64,000 nt of DNA from Agromyces tardus (GTDB lineage Bacteria; Actinomycetota; Actinomycetes; Actinomycetales; Microbacteriaceae). Below the pieces are notes generated by a model that was not told where the DNA came from, searched no databases, and saw only the letters and a list, made by a program, of their open reading frames with translations. How positions within the stretch are numbered: position 1 is the first letter of the stretch; each line of letters begins with the position of its first letter. Location of the stretch: NCBI RefSeq assembly GCF_003710805.1, contig NZ_RHHB01000011.1, forward strand, positions 1-64,000, written 5' to 3'. A program made the position numbers and the translations under genes. This document shows positions 43,979 through 52,249 of this stretch, in pieces.

Positions 43979-44719
43979 TCAATGCATGTTGTCGTTGCCG
44001 GTGACGTGGGTGGCGTAGCCCGAGCATCCCGCGTCCTGCCAGCGGTAGGCGGCACCGGTGCCCGCGTCGCCGTACATGGCGAGCCACCAGCCCTCCCGGC
44101 CGTCGTCGACCACGGCGAAGCCCTTCTCGGCCATGCACGACGCGATCGCCTCGTCGAACGAGGCCCGCTCCTCGGCCTCGGTCGGCGCGTTCGGGTCGGG
44201 CTCGGGCAGGGGCGCGGAGAGGGGGGTGCCGGCCGCACGGGCAACCGCCATCGCGTGCTCGCCCGCCCCGAGGCATCCGCGCCGCTGCCAATCGGAGTCC
44301 GGCACGGACCAGTCCTCGCGCGCCTCGCCGTAGAAGGCGTTCAGCCACATCAGGGACTGCTCGAAGCTCAGCCCTCGCGGCTGCGCGTCCTGGTTGAGCC
44401 ACGGCGCGGCAGGGAGGTACTCGACGCCCTGTTGGGCCATGCAGTCGGCGATGACCTGCTCCCGGCCCATGTACTCCGTGCGCTCCTCCGTCGTCACGAG
44501 CTGGGAGCCGGACGCCTCGAGCGTCAGGGACTCGACGGTCGAGGCCGCTTCAGCATCGCCGGCGACGGTCTCGCCGGCGGCCCCGGCGGCCGTGACCTCG
44601 GCGCGCGGCGGCTCGAAGAGCGAGATCCCGAACGTGCCCGCGACGGTGAGCGCGACCGCGGCGGCGCACACCGCGATGCCGCCCATCGCGAGCGGAGCAG
44701 CCAGCCGCCTGACGTTCAT
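43979..44719 (-). CDS. Membrane-anchored or exported protein with internal repeat
   Basis: A 246-aa protein with one N-terminal hydrophobic segment (about residues 10-32) and an extracytoplasmic remainder. The exported part seems to be built from two related units: VIADCMAQQGVEYLP then DWQRRGCLGAGEH, and AIASCMAEKGFAVVD then RWQDAGCSGYATH, each with two cysteines that could form a disulfide. There is no lipobox. It overlaps the upstream gene by 4 bp and is last in the PadR operon. No named family is recognised. Confidence 0.66.
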   Translation of the reverse strand: MNVRRLAAPLAMGGIAVCAAAVALTVAGTFGISLFEPPRAEVTAAGAAGETVAGDAEAASTVESLTLEASGSQLVTTEERTEYMGREQVIADCMAQQGVEYLPAAPWLNQDAQPRGLSFEQSLMWLNAFYGEAREDWSVPDSDWQRRGCLGAGEHAMAVARAAGTPLSAPLPEPDPNAPTEAEERASFDEAIASCMAEKGFAVVDDGREGWWLAMYGDAGTGAAYRWQDAGCSGYATHVTGNDNMH

Positions 44720-45456
44720 GACGACGCCTCATCCGACTCGGCAGCGGTCTTCGGTGCGGCCCACCACACGGCGATCGAGAGGAAGAAGAGCACGGCGGCG
44801 CCCGTCGCGACGCGGTTCAGCACCACCATCTGCGCGGTCGAGGTCGAGAAGAACGCCGTGAAGGTCACGCTCGTCTCCATGAGCGCGTAGGTGCCGAAGC
44901 GCACGAGCAGGTACGCCGCGACCGCGAGCACCAGCCCGGCGAATGCGCGCCGGCGTGCGACGACGAGCAGCCACGACCCCACGAGCGCCAGCACGAGGCC
45001 CACGATCGAGAGCTCCGCGACATCCGCCGCACCGTGCCAGTCGCCGATGAGCACGCTGCGCGCGATGCGCCAGACGATGAATCCGCCCCAGGCGACGAGC
45101 GCGAGCGCCGCGAGGTGGGCGAGCGCCGGCATCGCGAGCGGGAACGTTCCTCTCGGCGCGCCGAGCCCGACGCGACGCAACCGCGCGCCACGCCAGGCGA
45201 GGTCGGCCGGGATGCCGCGGATCGCCCTCCCGAGGATCGATGCCGTCGCTCCGGCGCCCGAATGCTCGCGTTCCTCGAAGAGGTCGGAGGCGAGTTCGGC
45301 GCGGCGTTCGGCGGCGACGTCCTCGGGAAGGTCGGCGGTGTACCACCGGCACCAGGCGAGTACTGCGCCGTCCACCCGCCCGGCCGCCCGGTGTCGAAGG
45401 CGAGCGGATGCCTCGAGCTCAGCCGCGCCGTCGGGGCCGAGCGTGACCGCACTCAT
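44716..45456 (-). CDS. Membrane protein of a PadR-linked operon
   Basis: A 246-aa protein with a soluble N-terminus (LAWCRWYTADLPEDVAAERR, ELASDLFEEREHS), resembling the N-terminal part of PadR-linked membrane proteins in Actinobacteria, then about four hydrophobic helices (MPALAHLAALALVAWGGFIV, IVGLVLALVGSWLLVV, FAGLVLAVAAYLLVRFG, ATGAAVLFFLSIAVWWA). The ATG at 45456 overlaps the PadR stop as ATGA. It probably senses or maintains envelope state with its exported partner. The function is unknown. Confidence 0.7.
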   Translation of the reverse strand: MSAVTLGPDGAAELEASARLRHRAAGRVDGAVLAWCRWYTADLPEDVAAERRAELASDLFEEREHSGAGATASILGRAIRGIPADLAWRGARLRRVGLGAPRGTFPLAMPALAHLAALALVAWGGFIVWRIARSVLIGDWHGAADVAELSIVGLVLALVGSWLLVVARRRAFAGLVLAVAAYLLVRFGTYALMETSVTFTAFFSTSTAQMVVLNRVATGAAVLFFLSIAVWWAAPKTAAESDEASS

Positions 45457-45806
45457 GCGAACGCCGTTCTCGGGTTCGGTGCGAGCGCGGTGCGCTGCTC
45501 GGTCTCCGCCCGATAGGCGACCACCCCCGCCCCGGTCACCCGGTAGAGCCGCCGCCGAGGACGCCCCTCTTCCGCAGCGATGCCCGGGTCCTCCCATTCG
45601 GATTCGACGAGGCCGCGTTCGGCGAGGCGGCCGAGCGCCTTGTAGAGGGTGCCATGCGCGGTCAGCGCGGTGGCTCCGGCGCGGTCGGCGAGGCGCTTCG
45701 CGAGCGCGAAGCCGTAGAAGTCGCCGTCGTCGGCCTGGAGCTCGATGCCGGCGCCGAGGATGTCGACCTCGAGGCCGACCAGCCGGCCTTCACGTCTCCG
45801 TGGCAT
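45453..45806 (-). CDS. PadR-family transcriptional regulator
   Basis: A 117-aa winged-helix protein: VDILGAGIELQADDGDFYGFALAKRLADRAG contains the first helices, TAHGTLYKALGRLAERGLVES is the recognition helix, and the rest is the wing and dimer arm (RPRRRLYRVTGAGVVAY). The ATG at 45806 is chosen over a longer open frame because the upstream residues overlap the repeats below. It likely represses its own operon (three genes, 45806 to 43979) through the direct repeats at 45816-45873, and possibly the divergent gene at 45935. Confidence 0.87.
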   Translation of the reverse strand: MPRRREGRLVGLEVDILGAGIELQADDGDFYGFALAKRLADRAGATALTAHGTLYKALGRLAERGLVESEWEDPGIAAEEGRPRRRLYRVTGAGVVAYRAETEQRTALAPNPRTAFA

Positions 45807-45815
45807 GCACCCAGC

Positions 45816-45873
45816 ATAGGAAGATATGGCGCAGAAGTATAGGAAGATATCCGAGCGGGCTATAGGAAGATAC
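45816..45873. promoter_or_regulatory. Three 23-bp-spaced direct repeats (PadR operator candidate)
   Basis: ATAGGAAGATAT at 45816-45827 and 45839-45850 and ATAGGAAGATAC at 45862-45873 occur at an exact 23-bp period between padR (minus) and the exported-protein gene (plus). The array reaches to within about 10 bp of the padR ATG and about 60 bp of the other start, so it covers both promoter regions. Confidence 0.8.
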
Positions 45874-45934
45874 CTGCCCATATGCTAGCGTCCACCTCGA
45901 GTCGCCCCATCGGGCGGCTCGGAAGGGGAACGAC

Positions 45935-47140
45935 ATGCACACCAAGAGGGTGGTGTTCCGAGCGATCGCCGGGGTGGCGTTGACGGCGACGCTCGCAGGG
46001 GGATCGGCGATGGCGGCGGGGGCCGCCGACGCGGGCGGAGGGAACCGGGTCGCCGAGCGGTCCGTGGCGGCGGCAGACGACGGCGCACCGGGCCGCGGCG
46101 CCGGACCGGAGGCATCCGCGGCAGCCGGTGGAGTCGGCGTCGGCGAGGCGAACGCGACGCCCGCTGCCACGGCGGGCGAGCCGGGAGCCGGCCCGGGGGC
46201 CGGCCCGGCGACCTCCCAGGCGCACAAGGACGACCACGCCTGGCAGGCGGGCCCGGTGCACTGCGAGGACTGGCAGCTCACCATGGAGTACCGCGAGCGG
46301 CCCGACCGATCGACATCCGACACCCTCGGGTTCGACGTGGTCTTCACGAACGCGTGGTCGCAGCCGTGCTCGTTCGCCGGGTGGCCGGGTCTGGTCGCGG
46401 AGGGCGCCGACGACGAGACGCTCGCCTGGACGCTCGCGTCCGGATCGACGAGCACGCTCGTGGTCCTGCCGCCGAACGGCGGGCAGGCCGTCGCCGAAGG
46501 CACGGCCGAGCTCCCGTCGGTGTCGGGTTGCCCCGCGGCGACATCCGACCACCTGCGGGCCTACATCTCCTCCGACGGAGCCGGCGGCGGAATCGTCGAC
46601 GATGCGCAGCTCCCCGTCTGCACGGACGGAACGTGGACGCTCTGGCTCGGACCCCTGATGGCCGTGCACGGCGCACCGGGCGACGTCGAGGGCGAGGTCA
46701 CCCCTCCCGAGGAACCGGAGCCGCTGCCTGCGAAATGCCAGGACGAGCAGCTGACGCTCGAGTTCGTCGACCGGCCGGACCTGTCGGTCGACGGGGCATC
46801 CGGATTCGAGCTCGTGTTCACCAACGCGTCGGACACCGCGTGCTCGATCTGGGGATGGCCCGGCCTCATCGTGGAGTCGGCCGACGGCACGCGGATCGGC
46901 TCGTCGTGGACCGTCGGCGACATGGGCGACCCGTTCGTGCTCGCGAACGGCGACACCGCCATCGTGCTTGGCACGGCGCCCGACCCTGCAGCCTGGGGCT
47001 GCGAGGCGGTGACGGCGGACCACCTGCGGGCGTACGTCACGTCGGACGGCGCGGGCCCGGGAGTGGTCGGCGCCGCGCCGATCCCGGTCTGCGTCGACGG
47101 GTCGACGGTGCTCGAGATCGGGCCGTTCACCGCCGCCTGA
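45935..47140 (+). CDS. Secreted protein with two DUF4232-like domains
   Basis: A 401-aa protein with a Sec-type signal peptide (KRVVFRAIAGVALTATLAGG, cleavage near AMA-AG), an Ala/Gly/Pro-rich linker to about residue 100, and two similar beta-rich units of roughly 135 aa. The units share ERPDRSTSDTLGFDVVFTNA / DRPDLSVDGASGFELVFTNA, then WPGLVAEGAD / WPGLIVESAD, then DHLRAYISSDGAGGG / DHLRAYVTSDGAGPG, with conserved cysteine pairs. These features fit the DUF4232 family of actinobacterial secreted proteins. The ribosome-binding site is GGAAGGGG. It is divergent from padR. Confidence 0.77.
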   Translation: MHTKRVVFRAIAGVALTATLAGGSAMAAGAADAGGGNRVAERSVAAADDGAPGRGAGPEASAAAGGVGVGEANATPAATAGEPGAGPGAGPATSQAHKDDHAWQAGPVHCEDWQLTMEYRERPDRSTSDTLGFDVVFTNAWSQPCSFAGWPGLVAEGADDETLAWTLASGSTSTLVVLPPNGGQAVAEGTAELPSVSGCPAATSDHLRAYISSDGAGGGIVDDAQLPVCTDGTWTLWLGPLMAVHGAPGDVEGEVTPPEEPEPLPAKCQDEQLTLEFVDRPDLSVDGASGFELVFTNASDTACSIWGWPGLIVESADGTRIGSSWTVGDMGDPFVLANGDTAIVLGTAPDPAAWGCEAVTADHLRAYVTSDGAGPGVVGAAPIPVCVDGSTVLEIGPFTAA

Positions 47141-47143
47141 GGT

Positions 47144-47254
47144 TCAGTGGCCCAGCGTGGAGACGGCGGCGTCGAGTTCGCTCGCGGCGCCGTCTCCGCG
47201 TTCCGACCACGACACGCGCAGGGTCGGGAGCGCACACCGGAGTTCCGGGCTCAC
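47144..47254 (-). CDS. Possible 36-aa peptide or gene remnant after SDR gene
   Basis: A GTG at 47254 overlaps the SDR stop as GTGA and opens 36 codons (VSPELRCALPTLRVSWSERG...). The start resembles the N-terminus of some acetyltransferases, so it may be a truncated gene, but it is too short to assign and could be chance. Confidence 0.28.
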   Translation of the reverse strand: MSPELRCALPTLRVSWSERGDGAASELDAAVSTLGH

Positions 47255-48219
47255 GGCAGCTGGGCGGCCCGCTGGGCGACGCGCTCCGGATGCCGTTCCT
47301 CGATCCAGCCGAAGAGCTCCTCCTGGTGGTCGAGATCGAAGGTGGGCTCGGCAGCGAGCGTCGGCCGCCCGAGCTCGACGTAGCCGCCGTGCAGGGTGGG
47401 GTGACGGTCGCCCAGGAGCAGGTCGATCGCGTGCCGGGCCGAGGTGCGCGGCGTCGCCGCCCTCGGCAGCACGGCCATGGCCGGCATGACGTGCTCCCAC
47501 GTCCAGTGCATGTACCCGGGCAGGGTTCGGCCGAGGCCGGTTCCCGGCACGAGGCCGGGGTCGTAGGTGTTGAGCCGGCGACCGGATGCCGCGGCGCGGC
47601 GCGCCCACGCGTGCGCGAGCGTGACGAGCGCCAGCTTGCTGTCGGCATAGGCGCGCCCGCCGGCGTGGCGGGTGGCGCCGGAGTCCGTGCGATCGACGCT
47701 CGCGAGCGTCTCTGGCGGTGCGTACCGAGGCGACGGGATGAGCCCGAAGGACTGAGCTCGTCCTCGGTGCGTGCTCGACCCCATGAGCACCAGGTGGGCG
47801 CGCCGGGCGAGGATGGGGAGCAGCCCGCGTACGAGCACGTGCTGGGCCACGACGTTCACGGCGAAGGTCTGCTCGATGCCGTTCGCGCTCGTACCGCGGC
47901 GGTCGGCGAACTGGGCGCCGGCGTTGAGCATCGCCGCCGACGGTGCGGCGATCGCGCCGTCGGCGATCCGGACCCGGAGCTCCTCGATCGCCGCATCCAC
48001 CGACCCGAGGTCGGCGAGATCGATCGGGATGCCGATCGCCTCCCGGCCGGCCCCGCGCGCCCGGCGCACCGCCGCATCGAGCGCGTGCGGATCGCGGGCG
48101 AGCAGCACCAGCCGGGGGCTCGCGGGATGGGCGATCAGGTGGTCGAGCATCGCCGCCCCGATGCCCCTCGTCGGACCGGTCAGGATGACGGTGGGAGGAA
48201 TGATGTCATGATCTGTCAT
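47251..48219 (-). CDS. Short-chain dehydrogenase/reductase
   Basis: A 322-aa Rossmann enzyme with TGPTRGIG as cofactor loop, an MLNAGAQF segment (NAG motif), LMGSST for the catalytic serine and AYADSK with the catalytic Tyr and Lys. The long variable C-terminal part suggests a subgroup of SDR enzymes acting on large or hydrophobic substrates. The ATG at 48219 is chosen because further upstream the frame runs into the TetR operator. It is divergent from the TetR gene at 48276, which probably controls it; its substrate is unknown. Confidence 0.87.
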   Translation of the reverse strand: MTDHDIIPPTVILTGPTRGIGAAMLDHLIAHPASPRLVLLARDPHALDAAVRRARGAGREAIGIPIDLADLGSVDAAIEELRVRIADGAIAAPSAAMLNAGAQFADRRGTSANGIEQTFAVNVVAQHVLVRGLLPILARRAHLVLMGSSTHRGRAQSFGLIPSPRYAPPETLASVDRTDSGATRHAGGRAYADSKLALVTLAHAWARRAAASGRRLNTYDPGLVPGTGLGRTLPGYMHWTWEHVMPAMAVLPRAATPRTSARHAIDLLLGDRHPTLHGGYVELGRPTLAAEPTFDLDHQEELFGWIEERHPERVAQRAAQLP

Positions 48220-48238
48220 AGCGGTCAGTATGCGTGAT

Positions 48239-48251
48239 GTCAGTTTCTGAC
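48239..48251. promoter_or_regulatory. Inverted repeat, TetR operator candidate
   Basis: GTCAG-TTT-CTGAC is a perfect palindrome in the gap between the SDR gene and the TetR gene. It lies 20 bp from the SDR ATG and 25 bp from the TetR ATG, where a repressor would block both. Confidence 0.7.
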
Positions 48252-48275
48252 GCAAGGGTTCGCTACGCTGGTGCC

Positions 48276-48857
48276 ATGCCCCGATGGCCGGCCGATTCCC
48301 GCGCGCGACTCGCGAGCGCGGCGCTGGAGCTGTTCACGGAGCGCGGCTACTCGGCCGTGACCGTCGACGACATCGCCGAGCGAGCGGGCGTGACCGCGCG
48401 CACCTTCTTCCGGCAGTTCCGCGACAAGGAGGAGGTGCTGTTCTCCGACGACGACCTGCTCCTCCCCACGCTGCTGCTGGCCATCGCCGAGCCGACGGGC
48501 CCGGTCGACGCCGGCACGCTCATGGAGCGCGCCCTCGGTGCGCTCGCCGAACGCATGGAGCCGGCCCGGGACTCCTTGCGACGGCGCCAGGAGATCATCG
48601 ATTCGGATGTCGCCCTCACGGGCCGCGAACTGGCGAAGCAGGCGCGTTGGCAGCAGGAGATCAGCGTCGGCCTCGTCGAGCGCGGCTTCGACCCGGGCGA
48701 CGCGGGATTGCTCGCGGCGATCGGCTTCGCGCTGTTCCGCCGCGAACTGCACGCCTGGCTCGCCGACCCGTCAGCCGATGCGCCGTCGCTGTCGGAGCGG
48801 CTCCGCACCGCGCTCCCGGCGGTGCGGACCGTGCTCGACTCCTCGACGGACCGCTGA
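48276..48857 (+). CDS. TetR-family regulator
   Basis: A 193-aa regulator with VDDIAERAGVTARTFFRQF as the helix-turn-helix and FRDKEEVLFSDDDLLLPTL after it, followed by the helical ligand domain. The ATG at 48276 is preferred because an upstream ATG at 48237 would overlap the inverted repeat and add residues without helix-turn-helix character. It is divergent from the SDR gene. The arsenic cluster starts just downstream on the opposite strand but seems unrelated. Confidence 0.87.
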   Translation: MPRWPADSRARLASAALELFTERGYSAVTVDDIAERAGVTARTFFRQFRDKEEVLFSDDDLLLPTLLLAIAEPTGPVDAGTLMERALGALAERMEPARDSLRRRQEIIDSDVALTGRELAKQARWQQEISVGLVERGFDPGDAGLLAAIGFALFRRELHAWLADPSADAPSLSERLRTALPAVRTVLDSSTDR

Positions 48858-48878
48858 CCTCCCGATGCGGGCGACCCG

Positions 48879-50645
48879 TCAGCCCGCGGCGCGCAGCGAC
48901 GGGTCGCACAGCGCGGTGAGGCGTTCGACTCCGACGGGTTCCTCGGCGAGCATCGGCACGATCGCGACGCGCGCGGCGAGCTCGCGCACCCGATCGATCT
49001 GCTCGACCTCGTTGCGGGCGCGCCGGCGCAGGAACGGCGACTCGGGCCCCGCGGCCGCGACCGAGCTGTTGACCACCCACGCCCACGGCTCGATGCCGGC
49101 GCGCCGGAGATCGGCGGCGAGTTCCTCGGCCTCGAGCACCGGGGTCGCCTCGGCGAGCGTGACGAGCACCACCTTGGTGTGAGCGGCATCCTGCAGTCGC
49201 ATGAGCGGGGTCACCAACCCGATGCCGTCGCCCATCTGACGCCGGATCTCGCGGTGGTAGGAGCCGGCCGCGTCGAGCAGCAGGAGCGTATGTCCGGTCG
49301 GTGCGGTGTCGATCACGACGAAGGAGCGGCGGGCTTCGTGGATCGCGCGCGAGAACTCGTGGAACACGGCCACCTCGTCGTTGCAGGGCGACATGAGGTC
49401 CTCGGCGAGCGCGGCCCGCGCTTCGTCGTCGAGGCCCGGGCCCTTGGTCGCCATCACACGGTCGCGGTAGGCCCGCACCGCGGCGTCGGGATCGATGCGC
49501 GAGACCGTCAGGCGCGCGACGGTGCCGCCATCGAGTGCCTGCGTGAGATGCGCCGCAGGGTCGGTCGTGGTGAGCAGCACCCGATGACCGCGTTCGGCCA
49601 GGCGCAGCGCCACCGCCGCCGCGATGGTGGTCTTGCCGACGCCGCCCTTGCCCATGCACAGCACGAGTCCGCGCCCGTCGCGTTCGATCGCATCGACCAG
49701 AGCCGACAGCGGGGCGGGCACGAGGGCGACCTCGGGCGCAGCGGCATCCGGCGGCGACACGGCGGTCGCGGGAGCGAAGAGTCGTCGCAGCGCGTCGACG
49801 CCGACGATGTCGTCGGGCTCGAGGTCGATGAGGTCGCGAGGCAGCGCGGCGATGCGCGACGGCATGGCGGCGATCGCGGCCGCCTCGCGTGCGCGCACCG
49901 CGGCGGCGAGCGGCTCGTCGCCGGCCGCGGCGGGGAGCACCCCGTTGACCACGACGCATCCGCCCGACATGCCGATCTCGCTCAACTCGGCGTAGGTGCG
50001 CTCGAGCTCGACGAGCGACGAGCGCTGGGCCCGGGTGACGAGCACGAGCCTCGTGCGGGCGGGGTCGGTGAGCGCCTGCACGGCGTTCGCGTAGACGGCC
50101 TTGTGCCGTTCGAGCCCTGAGAGGGGGCCGAGGCAGGATGCGTCGCCGCCGGCCGTGAGGAACTCGCTCCACGAGCCGGGCAGCTGCAGCAGCCGGATGG
50201 TGTGCCCGGTCGGTGCGGTGTCGAACAGGACGTGGTCGTATTCGCCGTACGTCGCGTCATCCGTCAGCAGCTCGGTGAACTCGTCGAACGACGCGATCTC
50301 GGTGGTGCACGAGCCCGAGAGGCTCTCGCGCACCCCGTCGAGCTCGGCGGCCGGCAGCGTCCCGCGGAGCGGCCCGATGATGCGTTCGCGGTACGCGTCG
50401 GCCGCGGCCTCGGGGTCGATCTCCAGGGCCGACAGTCCCGGGACGGACGGGATCGGGGTGACGGCGTTGCCGATCGTGAGGCCGAAGACCTGGCCGAGGT
50501 TGGAGGCGGGGTCCGTGCTCACGAGCAGCACGCGCTCGCCTGCCTCGACGAGCCGCACCGCGCTCGCGCACGCCACCGACGTCTTGCCGACCCCGCCCTT
50601 GCCCGTGAAGAAGAGGAACCGCGGCAGTTCGTCGAGGAACTTCAT
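48879..50645 (-). CDS. arsA: Arsenical pump-driving ATPase ArsA
   Basis: A 588-aa protein with two homologous halves, each with a P-loop (FTGKGGVGKTSVA, residues 14-26, and MGKGGVGKTTIA, about residues 328-339) and a DTAPTGHT switch. The three As(III)-binding cysteines of the family are in place: SGSCTTEIASFDEF, GGDASCLGPL and MSPCNDEVAVFHEF. ArsA normally powers the ArsB or Acr3 efflux pump, but no pump gene lies nearby in the window. It is downstream of arsO on the same strand (152-bp gap), suggesting one operon under the divergent arsR. Confidence 0.93.
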   Translation of the reverse strand: MKFLDELPRFLFFTGKGGVGKTSVACASAVRLVEAGERVLLVSTDPASNLGQVFGLTIGNAVTPIPSVPGLSALEIDPEAAADAYRERIIGPLRGTLPAAELDGVRESLSGSCTTEIASFDEFTELLTDDATYGEYDHVLFDTAPTGHTIRLLQLPGSWSEFLTAGGDASCLGPLSGLERHKAVYANAVQALTDPARTRLVLVTRAQRSSLVELERTYAELSEIGMSGGCVVVNGVLPAAAGDEPLAAAVRAREAAAIAAMPSRIAALPRDLIDLEPDDIVGVDALRRLFAPATAVSPPDAAAPEVALVPAPLSALVDAIERDGRGLVLCMGKGGVGKTTIAAAVALRLAERGHRVLLTTTDPAAHLTQALDGGTVARLTVSRIDPDAAVRAYRDRVMATKGPGLDDEARAALAEDLMSPCNDEVAVFHEFSRAIHEARRSFVVIDTAPTGHTLLLLDAAGSYHREIRRQMGDGIGLVTPLMRLQDAAHTKVVLVTLAEATPVLEAEELAADLRRAGIEPWAWVVNSSVAAAGPESPFLRRRARNEVEQIDRVRELAARVAIVPMLAEEPVGVERLTALCDPSLRAAG

Positions 50646-50797
50646 GGAGGGTCTCCGTCATCGAATCGGGTGCACGCGCACGGGCGCACGGGCGCAGGAC
50701 GATCATCGCGCCGACGCGCGCGGTGCGCCGGTCCTTTGGTCATCCCGGTCTGCGTCGGTGATCCCGCTCCGTGTCGCTCGGTTCGACGCCCGCGCGC

Positions 50798-52159
50798 TCA
50801 GCCGCAGCAGCCGGAACGGGATGCCGCAGCCGGTTCGGTCGCGCAGGATGCCGCGGCGGCACCGTCCGCCGGCAGGCTCGACGAGCACACCCCGGTCGCC
50901 GGGAGCACGAGCTCGACGTTGCGAGCGGCCGCCTCGTCGCCGGCGATCCACGCGGTGATCGATCGGACCTGCTCGTAGCCGGTGGCCAGGAGGAACGTCG
51001 GCGCACGGCCATAGCTCTTCATTCCGGCGAGGAAGAAGCCCGGCTCGGGGTGCTCGAGCTGGGCGAAGCCGTGCGGCTCGACCGTGCCGCACGTGTGCAC
51101 GTTCGGGTCGATGAGCGGCGCGAGGCGCTTGGGCGCCTCGACGATCTCGTCGAGCTCGAGGCGGATCTCGCGGAGCATGTCGAGGTTCGGGCGGAACCCC
51201 GTCGCGTTCACGACGAGGTCGGTCTCGTGCTCGACGAGGTCGTCGCCTCGGAGTCCGTAGAGGCGCACGCCGGCGTCGGTGCGGCCGAGCCGCACGGTCT
51301 CGAACCGGTCGACGACCTCGATCCGGCCGGCGCGCACGAGGGCGTCGACGCGGCGGCCGATGTCCGCGCGGGCGGCGAGCGCGTCGTCGTCGGAGGTGGT
51401 GACCCGCACGGCGCTCGCGTTGCGGATCAGCCACGTGATGCGCGTGCCCGGCTCCTGCTCGGCGAGCTGGGCGAGGGCGAGCAGGGTGTTCGCGGCGGAG
51501 TGCCCGGCACCGACCACGGTCGTGTGGCGGCCGGCGAATCGGAAGCGCTCGCGACCGAGCACGTCGGGCAGGGCGTGGCTGACCCGGTCGGCGACCTCGG
51601 CGAGCCCGAGCGGGTCGAGGCCCGAGGAGGCGAGGCTGTTCGGCTGCTCGTACGTTCCCGATGCGTCGATCACGGCGCGCGCCGTGGACTCCGCGACGCC
51701 GTCGTCGGAGCGGGTGCGGAGCAGGAACGGCGTCGAGGCCCGGTTCGCGGTGCGCGTGCGATCCATGCCCTGGCGCGTGATCGCCTCGACGGTCACGCCC
51801 GTGCGGATGCGCGCGGCGATCGGCTCGAGCGCTGCGAGCGGCTCGAGGTACTGCTCGACGAGCTGGGTGCCGGTCGGCAGCGCGTCGGGCGACGGGAGCT
51901 CCCACCCCGTCGCTTCGAGCAGTCGACGCGAGGCCGGGTCGACGACGTGCTTCCACGGCGAGAAGAGCCGGGTATGACCCCATCGGCGGATGCTGCTCGC
52001 CACCTCGTCGCCCGCCTCGTAGATCACGAAGTCGATCCCCCGCTCGACGAGGTTCGCGGCTGCGGCGAGCCCGATCGGGCCGGCGCCGATGATCGCCACG
52101 GGCAGGGTGTCGAGCCGGCGGTCGCGCAGGCTCCGGACGGTCAGGTCGATCAGGGTCAT
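50798..52159 (-). CDS. arsO: Flavin-dependent monooxygenase of the arsenic operon (ArsO-like)
   Basis: A 453-aa FAD/NAD(P)H enzyme: VAIIGAGPIGLAAAANLVER (FAD), TTVVGAGHSAANTLLALAQL (NADPH), DASGTYEQPNSL, and DLVVNATGFRPNLDML near the C-terminus. The last 25 residues carry cysteines (AASCATEPAAASRSGCCG), a tail that could bind As(III). The arsR gene is divergent with operators between them, and arsA follows, so it is placed in an arsenic operon; ArsO proteins are named for this context and their reaction is not settled. The ATG at 52159 has AGGAG ten bases upstream. Confidence 0.87.
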   Translation of the reverse strand: MTLIDLTVRSLRDRRLDTLPVAIIGAGPIGLAAAANLVERGIDFVIYEAGDEVASSIRRWGHTRLFSPWKHVVDPASRRLLEATGWELPSPDALPTGTQLVEQYLEPLAALEPIAARIRTGVTVEAITRQGMDRTRTANRASTPFLLRTRSDDGVAESTARAVIDASGTYEQPNSLASSGLDPLGLAEVADRVSHALPDVLGRERFRFAGRHTTVVGAGHSAANTLLALAQLAEQEPGTRITWLIRNASAVRVTTSDDDALAARADIGRRVDALVRAGRIEVVDRFETVRLGRTDAGVRLYGLRGDDLVEHETDLVVNATGFRPNLDMLREIRLELDEIVEAPKRLAPLIDPNVHTCGTVEPHGFAQLEHPEPGFFLAGMKSYGRAPTFLLATGYEQVRSITAWIAGDEAAARNVELVLPATGVCSSSLPADGAAAASCATEPAAASRSGCCG

Positions 52160-52177
52160 GGTCGCCGCACTCCTCGG

Positions 52178-52197
52178 ATATCGATGAACTTCGATAT
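52178..52197. promoter_or_regulatory. ArsR operator 1
   Basis: ATATCGA and TCGATAT flank a 6-bp spacer, a perfect inverted repeat typical of ArsR-type binding sites, between arsO and arsR. Confidence 0.85.
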
Positions 52198-52213
52198 AGA
52201 GTGTGCGCACTCC

Positions 52214-52231
52214 ATCGACGTTTGTCAATAT
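52214..52231. promoter_or_regulatory. ArsR operator 2 (imperfect)
   Basis: ATCGA, a 6-bp spacer and TCAATAT repeat the layout of operator 1 with one mismatch in the right half. It lies immediately before the arsR ribosome-binding region, so it would autoregulate arsR. Confidence 0.62.
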
Positions 52232-52249
52232 ACGGGGTAGGATGGGCTC

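Noticed and set aside
50646-50797. arsD-like gene between arsA and arsO
   Set aside because: The 152-bp gap has no frame with the ArsD vicinal cysteine pattern or a plausible start.
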